A stretch of 64,000 nucleotides of DNA from NCBI GenBank assembly GCA_002238765.1, contig MPMZ01000008.1:1-64000 (forward strand), read 5' to 3'. Numbering within the stretch: the stretch's first letter is position 1; each line of letters opens with the position of its first letter. Both the position numbers and the translations under genes were made by a program. Positions 1-8,258 of this stretch are shown here, in pieces. The notes beneath the pieces are model-generated. The model did not search any database, was not told the origin of the DNA, and saw only the letters and a list, made by a program, of their open reading frames with translations. This DNA is from Nitrospira sp. bin75. GTDB lineage: Bacteria; Nitrospirota; Nitrospiria; Nitrospirales; UBA8639.

Positions 1-24
1 GGGATTTATATCGAATAGTCACAT
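1..24 (+). repeat. Left terminal inverted repeat of the IS1595-type element
   Basis: These 24 bases begin GGGATTTATATCGAATAG and match the reverse complement of 3331-3354 with two mismatches. The window, and possibly the contig, begins exactly at the element end, as often happens when an assembly breaks at a repeated IS. Confidence 0.9.
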
Positions 25-30
25 CGACCC

Positions 31-243
31 TTAGCGTTTCCGCTTCGACTCTTTCTTGACCGATTTGACCCTCGCATTGACTGGCCGAAAGAACGCCTCT
101 CGCACCGTTTTCAAACTCGCCCCCGGCATATCGACCACCTGCTCCTTCTCGGCCTTTGACGGTTGGTAGTCCCGTGGCGGCATGATGATGGTGACGGGTT
201 TAGATCGAGGTTTGGATTTGGCTTTTGAGGTCCGTTTTTTCAT
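31..243 (-). CDS. Small basic protein, passenger of the IS1595 element
   Basis: A 70-residue protein of unknown function with lysine/arginine-rich ends. The start was chosen because AAGGAGA lies a few bases upstream of the ATG at 243; the open frame continues further upstream but overlaps the leader of the glycosyltransferase. The centre (YQPSKAEKE...DMPGAS, then AFFRPV) resembles a motif I remember from small proteins of unknown function in many proteobacteria, which is a weak recollection. It reads outward at the left end of the transposon. The IS1 element at 29929-33889 likewise has a short basic gene reading leftward, near its right end (33595-33831). The two share composition but no clear alignment. 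Confidence 0.6.
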   Translation of the reverse strand: MKKRTSKAKSKPRSKPVTIIMPPRDYQPSKAEKEQVVDMPGASLKTVREAFFRPVNARVKSVKKESKRKR

Positions 244-330
244 AGCCGGTAGTCTCCTTGAAACCGTCTTGACACCCTCACCATTCTGACCCATACTCTT
301 TTCTGCCAACATCTTGCAGGCTGTCCGAGT

Positions 331-514
331 GTGTCGGGCCTCCTGCTGAATACAAGAGCCTCGTCGTGCTGGACAGGGTAGCTCCCTCTCCAAATCGACT
401 GTTTTCCAATGGTAAATAGGTAGGACTTCCCTCGCAGTCTGCGGGATGTTGGCTGGCCCGACCTGTATGTAAATCGGGCCACTCATGAACCAGTCCCCTC
501 ATGAGGAGCCTGCC
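331..514 (+). promoter_or_regulatory. Riboswitch-like leader A, upstream of glycosyltransferase
   Basis: This leader shares blocks with 31589-31768 in the IS1 element: GTCGGG(C/T)C, AATACAA-AGCCTCG, GGTAGCTCCC, GGTAAATA and GGCCCGAC, then a ribosome binding site and ATG 104 nt after the start of GGTAAATA (98 nt in the other copy). Segment 455-462 (GGCCCGAC) can close a long stem with 333-340 (GTCGGGCC). It can instead form a local hairpin with 474-480 (TCGGGCC). The mutually exclusive pairing suggests a switch acting on translation. It does not match any riboswitch class I can recall. No ligand can be inferred. Confidence 0.5.
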
Positions 515-1423
515 ATGCCGAAGATCAGCGTTATTTTGCCCACCTATAACGGCACCACGCGCTTTGTGGATGAAGCCGTGTCCAGTATTCTCAAGCAGAC
601 GTTTCGTGATTTTGAGGTGATCGTCGTGGATGATGCTTCGACTGATCACACCATGAACTTTATTCAGACCCTCATGCCCTCGACACAGGTCACGCAATAC
701 GTCGCCCGTCCGGTCAATGGCGGGGCTGCCGTCGCTCGGAATCATGGCGCACGGCTCGCCAAGGGGGAATTTCTGGCCTTCCTGGATCAGGATGACTATT
801 GGCATCCCACATTTTTGGAGGAAGCGATGGAAGCGTTTGTCCAGCACTCGCCAACCATCGCCGTTATTCATGCCGATCATTGGCGTATTGACGTGACGCG
901 AAAACGAACGAAGTATGTCTCGACGTATCGTTCCCCGTCTCGCCGCACTCATCCTCATCATTTCTTCTGTCACGGGCATTTGTTTGCTGTCGAAGATGCC
1001 TTGTATCGGGCGTCGGTCTTTCATGACATCGGAGGATTTGATGGAACCTTGCGTTATGGGGAAGACACGGACTTGATCATTCGGCTGAATCAGGGGTACG
1101 AAGTCTGGCATCTGCCCAAAGCCTTGGTCACACAACGCCGGAACTACGGCATTTCGGCTTGTTCGGCCACGACGCCGCCAGAGTTGGTGTTGAGACATCA
1201 ACACACCGTCTTGCGCAAACACGCCGCCTTGTGTTTTGAGAGTCCCAAGTTGCTCAGGATCGTCCCAGCCTATGGAGCTATGCTGTATCGATCTCAAGGT
1301 AAGCATGTCTTTCGGTTGTCTCCAAAGAACAGACTTGATGCTCGTCAGTGGTTCAGAAAATCTCTCCAATGCAAAATCACAGCAGAAACCATCTTTTGGT
1401 ATCTGCGATCCTATTTTCCCTAA
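515..1423 (+). CDS. Glycosyltransferase family 2 (transposon passenger)
   Basis: A 302-residue GT-A-fold glycosyltransferase, probably transferring a sugar from a nucleotide-sugar donor to a surface glycan in the cytoplasm. The N-terminus has the family 2 pattern (ISVILPTYNG, then IVVDDASTD), and the metal-binding acidic motif is FLDQDD near residue 90. GGFDGTLRYGEDTDL near residue 180 fits the acceptor-side ED motif. The start at 515 is preferred over an in-frame ATG at 485 because GAGGAG lies just upstream and the homology begins at MPKISVI. It is the only metabolic gene in the IS1595 element and follows the shared leader. Glycosyltransferases are frequent in this genome's glycan cluster (39-46 kb), but none of those is close in sequence. 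Confidence 0.9.
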   Translation: MPKISVILPTYNGTTRFVDEAVSSILKQTFRDFEVIVVDDASTDHTMNFIQTLMPSTQVTQYVARPVNGGAAVARNHGARLAKGEFLAFLDQDDYWHPTFLEEAMEAFVQHSPTIAVIHADHWRIDVTRKRTKYVSTYRSPSRRTHPHHFFCHGHLFAVEDALYRASVFHDIGGFDGTLRYGEDTDLIIRLNQGYEVWHLPKALVTQRRNYGISACSATTPPELVLRHQHTVLRKHAALCFESPKLLRIVPAYGAMLYRSQGKHVFRLSPKNRLDARQWFRKSLQCKITAETIFWYLRSYFP

Positions 1424-1455
1424 ATGCGATACTCATTTCACACCCTTGACGATCT

Positions 1456-1938
1456 TCATGCTCCCTGTAATTTTTTGACAATCATGGGCGACGGCGAGTC
1501 TCGCAAGTGCGGGAAAAAGAACGGCAACAGCACATGCCGACTGAACTCCCACAGAGCCAAATGATGGTCGTTGTTGATGGACACATGACAGCGTTGGATG
1601 GGATTCCATGCAGGATGTGCGAGCAAGCGGTTTCCTGGACAATTGGGATGGACCACATTATAGAGTTCGACTGAGATCCCGCGTTCCGTCCGAATAAACA
1701 GAATTCGTGGTGTACTTCCATTCTCATCATCGACCTCATCGGTGTCATAGCGACGCAAACGAATGCTTGATCGCATTGAGGTTTCAACCTGATCGAGTTT
1801 CACATGATAGCCGTGCCGCTCTTCCACGGTCAGACCATTAAATTCATCTACGTCACGTTGAAGAATCGGCATGAGCCGATCAAACACATACACCGGATTA
1901 CATTGGACCGTTGGCGTTACCCATTGTGGATCACTCAT
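1456..1938 (-). CDS. Transposon-borne 160-residue protein, possible E2-like fold (copy A)
   Basis: Unknown function. The start overlaps the transposase stop in an ATGA, so translation is coupled to the transposase. It aligns almost without gaps to 31023-31487 in the IS1 element: VF..L......RD..EE.N (residues 19-34), HPNxP (97-101), PAWNP (109-113) and LW (129-130). The run YP/CP-x(n)-W-N-P-x(3,4)-C followed by a hydrophobic helix resembles the UBC/E2 core, where YP..PP, WHPN and the catalytic Cys occur in that order; here the Cys is residue 117. The Cys is offset by one between the two copies and no E1 or ubiquitin-like partner is recognised, so the fold is a hypothesis only. Confidence 0.6.
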   Translation of the reverse strand: MSDPQWVTPTVQCNPVYVFDRLMPILQRDVDEFNGLTVEERHGYHVKLDQVETSMRSSIRLRRYDTDEVDDENGSTPRILFIRTERGISVELYNVVHPNCPGNRLLAHPAWNPIQRCHVSINNDHHLALWEFSRHVLLPFFFPHLRDSPSPMIVKKLQGA

Positions 1939-2888
1939 GATTGCACTAGCTCCCGATACCGTAACCGCTTCCCGACTGCCCCCTGCACGATCATCGTCAT
2001 TTGGTCAATCGTATCCGCGTCACGGATGTTATGCCGTCCGGCAAATTCATTGACGTAGCGTTGTAAATGTTTCCGGCTCATCTTGTGGTAGGTGCCGTGA
2101 TACCCACGCTTGAGCATGGCCCAAAAGGACTCAATGCCGTTCGTATGGGCCATATCTCGCACATATTCCCCAACCGAATGATTCACTTGTTCCAGCGGAT
2201 ACCCGCGCTTCCTTAACCCACGATAGCCACGATTCCCGTCGCTATAGACTTGTGTCTTGGGTTCAGTATGACTGGTCACAAACCGTTGCAGGGTCTTCGC
2301 ACTGACTGTCGGCATGACCTCCGCTGTGACTTTATTTGTGGTCCGAGACTTGATCCCGACCACTGGCTGTTTGACGCCGAAACTGTTGCCATGTTGGGTT
2401 TTCTTCGAGGCATGCTTGTTTTTATCCAGCCCACCGATATACGTCTCGTCCACTTCCACGGCACCGGCAAAGGGGCTGGTCTGTGCCTCAAAGACTTTCC
2501 GGAGGCGATGCAGCATGAACCACGCCGCCTTTTGTCCGATGCCTAATGCCCGATGCAATTTCATAGAGGAAATGCCTTTGATGTCGGTGGTAAACAACGA
2601 GATCGCAACTGCCCATGGGCGATACTTGAGATTGGAGCCTTCAAAGACGGTCCCTGTTCGGACAGAAAACATCTTCCGGTTTGGACATTCCCGACACCGA
2701 TAATCCATCGTCTTATGCTTGATGTTGGATTGCACGTTCATGGTGCCACAATACGGACATTCAGGACCATTCGGCCAGCGTTGCTGGGCGATCCACGCCT
2801 TGGCGTCGGCTTCATCATGGAACATGTCGGCAATGTCAAAAAACGTCAATCCCTTTCGATGCGCTTTCCCTGGGGCTTTCTGTGCCAT
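1935..2888 (-). CDS. IS1595-family transposase
   Basis: A 317-residue DDE transposase for the surrounding element. An N-terminal zinc ribbon has CPYC (Cys44, Cys47) and CREC (Cys65, Cys68). The catalytic core shows VDETYIGG (Asp147), YSDGN (Asp217) and TNGIESFW (Asn250/Glu253), in the IS1595/ISXO2 arrangement. AGGAGG precedes the ATG at 2888. The frame is intact, so the element may still be active. The 3' end overlaps the next gene by four bases. Confidence 0.95.
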   Translation of the reverse strand: MAQKAPGKAHRKGLTFFDIADMFHDEADAKAWIAQQRWPNGPECPYCGTMNVQSNIKHKTMDYRCRECPNRKMFSVRTGTVFEGSNLKYRPWAVAISLFTTDIKGISSMKLHRALGIGQKAAWFMLHRLRKVFEAQTSPFAGAVEVDETYIGGLDKNKHASKKTQHGNSFGVKQPVVGIKSRTTNKVTAEVMPTVSAKTLQRFVTSHTEPKTQVYSDGNRGYRGLRKRGYPLEQVNHSVGEYVRDMAHTNGIESFWAMLKRGYHGTYHKMSRKHLQRYVNEFAGRHNIRDADTIDQMTMIVQGAVGKRLRYRELVQS

Positions 2889-3006
2889 GTCGTCGATTCC
2901 TCCTAGTCAAAATGTGACTAAAAGGTATCACGATTAGGAAATAAAGTCAAGGAAATTTCAGTAGTTTTATCCAATTATTTCTGCCTACATATGAAAGGAC
3001 TGACCC

Positions 3007-3273
3007 ATGACACCTGACGCCAGATTTGAAATTGACAAGATCGAGTTTCCTCATGACACCAACGCCATCATGGTGACGATTCAATATGTTCATCCTCCTG
3101 AATTAGCAGGACAGGCAAAGGAAATTCCCATTCTTTTCGCTTCTCCTGAGACACATGCACTTGAACTCCGCATGCGGGACACGATACAGAGTATTTCTGA
3201 CGAAATTCTTCGACAATACCGTCTAGGGTCTCCTTCGGAATTTTTAGGGTATACGGACCCCGAAGAGACTTAG
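3007..3273 (+). CDS. Hypothetical 88-residue protein in IS1595 element
   Basis: Unknown function. AAAGGA lies upstream of the ATG at 3007. The predicted layout is two or three beta strands (FEIDKIEF, IMVTIQYV, KEIPILF) followed by one amphipathic helix (ALELRMRDTIQSISDEILRQ). No signal peptide or catalytic motif is visible. It is divergent from the transposase and sits just inside the right inverted repeat. It does not end in the Gly-Gly expected of a ubiquitin-like partner for the neighbouring E2-like protein. Confidence 0.6.
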   Translation: MTPDARFEIDKIEFPHDTNAIMVTIQYVHPPELAGQAKEIPILFASPETHALELRMRDTIQSISDEILRQYRLGSPSEFLGYTDPEET

Positions 3274-3330
3274 GTTGAGTATCTTCCATTTTTCATCCAT
3301 CCCTTGGAAAAAGACATATCATTCCCTAAA

Positions 3331-3354
3331 ATGTGATTATTCGATATAAGTCCC
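3331..3354 (-). repeat. Right terminal inverted repeat of the IS1595-type element
   Basis: The reverse complement of these 24 bases matches positions 1-24 with two mismatches. The next base begins the interrupted TonB receptor. Confidence 0.9.
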
Positions 3355-4729
3355 TAACACCTACATCCGATACTATCGTCACGACGCCGTGCAAATCGGC
3401 GATACCTTCGTGAGCGCGACTCTGGCCCAGCAAGCCATCGAAGAAGGTCTCTATAATATCGAGAACCCGTTTTCGACGAATCCGGTTCATCTGGCGGCTA
3501 TTCGCAATACCGGACTCAGGCTGACCCGCGATCAGGTTACGGATCACAAGACGGCCCGCGTCTCATTCGACGGTCAGGCATTCGCACTTGGCGGGGGCAA
3601 CGTGCAATGGGCCGCGGGCGCCGCGTTCGCCCACGAGGAACGGAGGAACGTTTACGATTACCGAGACGTCGAGAACAGATCCTACGAAGCCTCGGACGTG
3701 CTCGGCTCGAGTGGCAACTCGTTCTCGGGCGATCGCCAACGCTGGTCCGCATTCACGGAAGTCTCCCTACCCTTGCGCAACGATTGGGATCTCGTCCTCG
3801 CGGGGCGGCTCGATGAACACGACGACGCGGGCACGGCTTTTTCCCACCAGATTACGAGCCGATACCGGTTGCACAAGGCCCTCACGCTCCGTGGGTCCTG
3901 GAACCGGGCATCCAAGGCACCCGACCTGTCTTCGCTACACCAACTCCAGGCAATCAGCTATCCATACGTTTGCGACAGAAAAGCGTTCACCGGCAACTTG
4001 CAAGATTGCCCCAGATACCAAGTGGAACGCTCGTTCGGTGGGAATCCGAACCTGAAACCGGATGAGGCCGAAAGTTTCAGCCTCGGGGCCGTGATGAACC
4101 TGAGGCCGTTTTCCTTGAGCGTAGACTGGTTCAGGATCGGACGGTCCGACGTGCCGACCAGGTTGTCCGCACAATCCATCATCGATCTGGAAGCGGAGGG
4201 CCGGTTGCCCTCAGGCGTAACGGTTAGACGCGACGGAGATTTCATTGATCTGATCGAAAGCCCGTTGGTCAACAGCGGGGCAGGCGACGTGGCCGGATTC
4301 AACGTTCAAGGCAGCATGGACTGGAAAACCGATTGGGCGGACGTGGTCTTTGCCGCCTACTGGTCACATATCACCGAAAACGAATTCCGCGTGGCCGGCG
4401 AGGTCCAGCCGGGAGATTACCCGCGCAATCGCGTCCATGCGTTGCTTCGCGCCAGCAGGGGCAGCGTCACCGCGAATTGGAGCGTGATTGGAGTTACAGG
4501 TTATTCAAATGTACTGGGAACTGCCAGCTACAAGGCGTGGATGGGGCACAACCTCACCATCCAATGGCGCGATGCATTGGGCGTGAAAGGGATGGACGTG
4601 GCAGGCGGTATCCTCAATATCGGCAATCGCGGTCCGTCCACGGCCACCCAACAGGAAGTGGACCTCACGCAGGATTCCGCCAGGGGACGCACGTTCTTCC
4701 TGGCCGCCAAAATCTCGTTCGACCCGTGA
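3355..4729 (+). pseudogene. TonB-dependent receptor, 5' part removed by transposon
   Basis: From 3356 the frame encodes the C-terminal beta barrel of an outer membrane TonB-dependent receptor (about 457 residues): alternating barrel strands, TLRGSWNRASKAPDL and NPNLKPDEAESFSLG, which are typical barrel motifs, and a final aromatic-ending strand (FFLAAKISFDP). The signal peptide, TonB box and plug are missing. The frame is open only back to the transposon end, where a stop lies at 3347. An internal GTG at 3389 could start translation but would yield a plugless, signal-less barrel. The 5' half presumably lies left of the window, beyond the IS element. The substrate cannot be told. Confidence 0.9.
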
Positions 4730-4786
4730 GGAGGACATCACCGCATCGTCGATAACTCTTCCCCCTGACCGGAAATACATGGGCTT

Positions 4787-4814
4787 GTCGGGTCACGCCT
4801 GCGGCGAACCCGAC
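4787..4814. terminator. Palindrome between convergent genes
   Basis: GTCGGGT (4787-4793) pairs with ACCCGAC (4808-4814), with an inner GCC/GGC. It lies between the convergent receptor and porin genes and could terminate both. The same GTCGGGT...ACCCGAC arms recur at 11853-11915 and, less perfectly, 53707-53748, so it belongs to a dispersed repeat family. No U-tract follows. Confidence 0.5.
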
Positions 4815-4817
4815 CTA

Positions 4818-6295
4818 CTAATAGATTTTCTTGTCGAAGTCGTACCGGAAGCCGAGGCTGAACTTGTTGACGACTCCGGTGTCGGTCCAGGCATTGCAAA
4901 CCGGATTGCCGTCATCATCCCTCCTCGGGTTGCCATGCTCATCGACGGCCACCAGTGTCGGGTTACCAAAATCGTCCCGCACCCATTCAACGAACACGTC
5001 CATGGCCGGATTCAACTCCTTGACCAGCGTGACCGCATTGCCGATCAGGCTTGGTCCGCGGTCAAGCGGGCTTTTATTGCTGCTGTCCCTGTCATGGAGA
5101 TAGACGTCGAAGAGAGCTTTCCACCCGCCGCCGAAATCGTAGGTGCCCAACAGGTCCAGCGTATACCGGTTCTGTCTCAGCTCAAGGTCACCCGGATAGA
5201 CTGCACCTTCCAAATGGCGAAGGTACTGATACGTGAAGCCGAGATACAGGTCGTCGGTCGCCTGCCACCGCCCGCCCACTCCGATGAAGTCTCGTCTGGT
5301 GCGACTTCCACTCAACCGGTTGTCGTTTCTGTTGGGGTCGTAAATCGAGCCATCGGGGCCGATGGAGGCAGTTCCTTTCGAGGCATTCGCTCTCAAGTAG
5401 GAGACGCCTAGATAAAGTGGGCCGTCATAAGCGATGCCGATGGAAGCCGCATCCACGTGGTCAGGATCGGTCGCGGTCCTGATGCCGCCGCCTTCGAACA
5501 CTCTCTGACCGCTCCCCGGGCACTCACCCGCGTTGTTCGGTCTGACACGGTCGCCAACTCCGATACCACGGCAACCCTCGCCGTTGACCGGAAGCATGGT
5601 AGCCAGTTTGAAGTCGCCAAACCGGTTGGCGTATTGGATCTGGTTGTTGCTCCGGAAACCACCCTCCTCGTTAAAACCATGGGGGCTCCTGCGATTGTAG
5701 AAGATATCGCTGCCTTCCGTCACGATCCTGTAGTGTGCGTCCCACTGTTTCCCGATGGCCAGATACCCGTACCTGGAGTGTTCCACTCCGATGTAGGCCA
5801 GCCGGGCGTCGCCCCAGTCGCCGTTCTGTTCCAGGTCGATGTCCCATTCCCCCCCATGAACGCGGTGAGGTTGTTGTTCACCTTGGATTGAGCTTTAAAG
5901 CCGACCCGCGACAACGCATCGGTAATGTCCGTGGAAGTGTCTTTCCCGTCACGGTAAGTCACCCTTGGCCAAAACCTGCCGTAGAGAGACACCACGGTCG
6001 CTTGTTCGTCACGTTTCGGAAGCTCGATGACCTCGACGACTTCGACGGCGCGTTCGCGCTTTTTTCGGTCCCGGGCCAACTGCTCCCGTTCCCGCTTGAC
6101 TTTCTCCAACTCCAGCTTCAGCCTCGACGCGGACTCCAGGAGTTTCTCCAGTTTCTTCCGCTCCTGCTCCACCCTTTCCAAGGCCTGTTCAAGCCCTGCA
6201 ATCCGCGCTTCCAATTCGTCCATCGTCGCCGCGCCGACCGGCATCGTGGAGAACACCACCACAACGACACAACCCGTCAGTATTCCGGAAAACAT
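4818..6295 (-). CDS. Outer membrane porin with coiled coil, frameshifted at G7
   Basis: The product is a porin of the Porin_4/DcaP-like type: a signal peptide (VVVVVFSTMPVGAA), a coiled coil of about 70 residues rich in E, K and R, then a barrel ending in FSLGFRYDFDKKIY. Two frames must be joined. The first runs from 6295 to LTAFMGG; the second contains EWDIDLEQNGDWGDARLAYIG and continues to the stop at 4818. They meet at seven C residues at 5849-5855 (G7 on the coding strand); eight Gs would restore the frame. This is either an indel error or a homopolymer-based on/off switch. It is next to a sodium/alanine symporter read in the same direction. Confidence 0.8.
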
Positions 6296-6337
6296 CTCAC
6301 TTCATCCTACCATGCGTGCACGGTCCACACGTATTCG

Positions 6338-7714
6338 TTACGACGCCTGCTTCTCCGCGTCGAAATATTCGCGCGTCACTTTGAAGACCATCGGTGCCAG
6401 CAACAACAAGCCCACCAGGTTGGGCACGGCCATCAGGCCGTTGAGGGTGTCCGAGAGATTCCAGACGAAATCCACTTTCACGTTGGCAAAGCCCAGCGCC
6501 GCCACTATCCACAACGCGCGGTAGACGATCAGGCTGTTTTCACTGAACAGGTATTGCCAGCATCGCTCACCGTAATAGGACCAGCCGAGAATGGTAGTGA
6601 ACGCAAAGACGGTCAGCGCAATGGTCACGATGTACTGTCCGCCGGCAATGGACGCGTGAAAGGCCGTGGACGTGAGCGCCACGCCGGTCAGGCCCGCCCC
6701 GTCGTCGCCCGTGATGGTCCAGGCGCCGGAGGTCAGGATCACCAGCGAGGTGATGGTGCAGACGACGATGGTATCGATAAAAGTGCCCAGCATGGCGACA
6801 ATGCCCTGCCGTACGGGGTTGTTCGTCTTAGCCGCGGCATGGGCGATGGCGGCGGACCCCAACCCCGACTCGTTGGAAAAGACCCCGCGGGCCACCCCGA
6901 AACGAACGGCAGCGGCAACGGCTGCCCCGGCAAAACCGCCTGTCGCCGCCGCGGGTGTAAAGGCATACGTGAAAATCAAGCCGATGGCCCGCGGCACTTC
7001 GGCGACGTTGATGAGGATGACCACCATCGCGGACCCGATGTAGAGCACGATCATGGCCGGTACCAGCTTGCCGGCCACTTCGCCGATCCTCCTGATCCCC
7101 CCGATGATGACAAATCCCACCAAGGCGGCCACAATGATTCCCGTCAGGTACGTGGGAATACTGAAGCTCTTGCCCAAGGCAACGGCCATGGAATTCACCT
7201 GGACCGCGTTACCGATGCCAAACGCGGCCGCGGCTCCAAACGCGGCAAAAGCCAGCCCCAACCATTTGCCAAGCTCGGGGGCGAACGCACCAACGCCGTT
7301 GCGCAGGTAGTACATCGGGCCGCCCACGTATTTACCCTCTCTATCGACTTCACGGTAGGTCACGGCACACACGGCTTCGGCGTACTTGGTGGCCATGCCG
7401 AACAGCGCGATGAACCACATATAAAAGATCGCTCCGGGTCCGCCGAGGGCGATCGCCGTGGCAACACCGGCAATGTTCCCGGTACCCACCGTGGCGGATA
7501 ATGCGGTCATGAGTGCGTTGAAGGGCTTGACCTCCCCTTTGAGATCGGGATCGCTCTTTTCAAACAGCAACCTGAAGCCGTAAACCACTTTTCGCCATGG
7601 CATGAAGACCAGGCCAAGGGTCAGCAAGACACCCGTAACACCCAACATGCCGAGCATGGGTGGACCCCATACAAACGCATTAACTTCATTAATGAACGAA
7701 TTTAACTGTTCCAT
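6338..7714 (-). CDS. Sodium/alanine symporter, AGCS family
   Basis: A 458-residue inner membrane transporter importing alanine, glycine or a related small amino acid with sodium. Family signatures are visible: ALSATVGTGNIAGVATAI near residue 90, GGPMYYLRNG, and FSNESGLGSAAIAHAAA near residue 280. About ten to eleven membrane segments are predicted, the usual number for the family. The length matches AlsT/GlyP-type proteins. It lies upstream of the porin on the same strand, 43 bases from its start, so the two may be co-transcribed and the porin may admit the substrate across the outer membrane; this is inference. Confidence 0.95.
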   Translation of the reverse strand: MEQLNSFINEVNAFVWGPPMLGMLGVTGVLLTLGLVFMPWRKVVYGFRLLFEKSDPDLKGEVKPFNALMTALSATVGTGNIAGVATAIALGGPGAIFYMWFIALFGMATKYAEAVCAVTYREVDREGKYVGGPMYYLRNGVGAFAPELGKWLGLAFAAFGAAAAFGIGNAVQVNSMAVALGKSFSIPTYLTGIIVAALVGFVIIGGIRRIGEVAGKLVPAMIVLYIGSAMVVILINVAEVPRAIGLIFTYAFTPAAATGGFAGAAVAAAVRFGVARGVFSNESGLGSAAIAHAAAKTNNPVRQGIVAMLGTFIDTIVVCTITSLVILTSGAWTITGDDGAGLTGVALTSTAFHASIAGGQYIVTIALTVFAFTTILGWSYYGERCWQYLFSENSLIVYRALWIVAALGFANVKVDFVWNLSDTLNGLMAVPNLVGLLLLAPMVFKVTREYFDAEKQAS

Positions 7715-8006
7715 GATGTGCCCCCCGATGCGGTGCGACGCATGATTGGTAGGGTAGGAAACGGAGAATTCGGGGATTTGCTTTCAAAAGCGTTGCGGAA
7801 AAAGCGCACGAATTATAGCATGAATCAATTTTTGGGGCAGTAGAAACTTTCGTAAAAATGTCCGAAGAATCCCGGATGCCCGATTACAAGTGTCGGGAGT
7901 GACGTCAGGGCGCATGACCCGGAGGTCGAGTGCGTATCGCGTCAACCGACAAGCCCAACAATAACCCGACGGCCCATGTCGGTCGAAGTAGGAAGGAGAC
8001 CAACCC

Positions 8007-8177
8007 GTGGCAGAAGTTAAAATTGAAGATGGGATACTCAAGGTGACGGAGCTCGACGTTCAGGATCCTCGAGTCGTAAAAATTCTGGAAGAATATCCAC
8101 CCAACCGCTGGTGTGAAATCACGCGCCGCGCCATTAAAATCGGCCTCGGTTATTTGCAGGGCGGAGCCCAGGACTAG
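8007..8177 (+). CDS. Small protein, 56 residues, GTG start
   Basis: Function unknown. The GTG at 8007 has GGAAGGAGA eight bases upstream, a clear ribosome binding site. The sequence begins MAEVKIEDGILKVTELDV and contains a single Cys and a Trp in NRWCEITRRAIKIGLGYL; it is mixed alpha/beta with no signal peptide. It precedes the DUF4301 gene by 81 bases in the same direction and may share its transcript. Confidence 0.65.
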   Translation: MAEVKIEDGILKVTELDVQDPRVVKILEEYPPNRWCEITRRAIKIGLGYLQGGAQD

Positions 8178-8258
8178 CCGGCGATACAAGATTCCGTTCG
8201 CGGCAAAGGTATGTTTTAGGAAATGGCAACCTCGGCCGAAAAACGGAGGTCCAACAAC

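Larger units (their letters stand above)
1..3354. mobile_element. IS1595-family passenger transposon, complete
   Basis: The element is bounded by 24-bp imperfect inverted repeats (22 of 24 match) that start GGGA and end TCCC. It contains an IS1595-type transposase plus four non-transposase genes: a small basic protein, a family 2 glycosyltransferase, a 160-residue protein overlapping the transposase, and an 88-residue protein. IS1595 elements often begin with GGG, make 8-bp target duplications, and some subgroups are known to carry passenger genes. The right junction falls inside a TonB receptor reading frame, which resumes at 3356. The left target copy lies outside the window, so the duplication (expected TAACACCT) cannot be seen. 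Confidence 0.9.

Noticed and set aside
331-514. Cyclic-di-GMP (GEMM-I) riboswitch
   Set aside because: AGCC...GGTAGC resembles part of the consensus, but the conserved flanking stems and receptor sequence are missing in both copies.
278-1369. A 363-codon frame on the minus strand opposite the glycosyltransferase
   Set aside because: It is a shadow of the plus-strand gene; the plus-strand product has clear family 2 motifs and a ribosome binding site.
1456-1938. A complete ubiquitin-like conjugation system
   Set aside because: Only an E2-like candidate is seen. No E1-like, JAB peptidase or ubiquitin-like gene is recognised in either transposon; the 88-residue neighbour at 3007 lacks a Gly-Gly end.
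5735-7501. A 588-codon plus-strand frame over the symporter
   Set aside because: It is a His/Gly/Arg-rich shadow of the symporter and porin genes.
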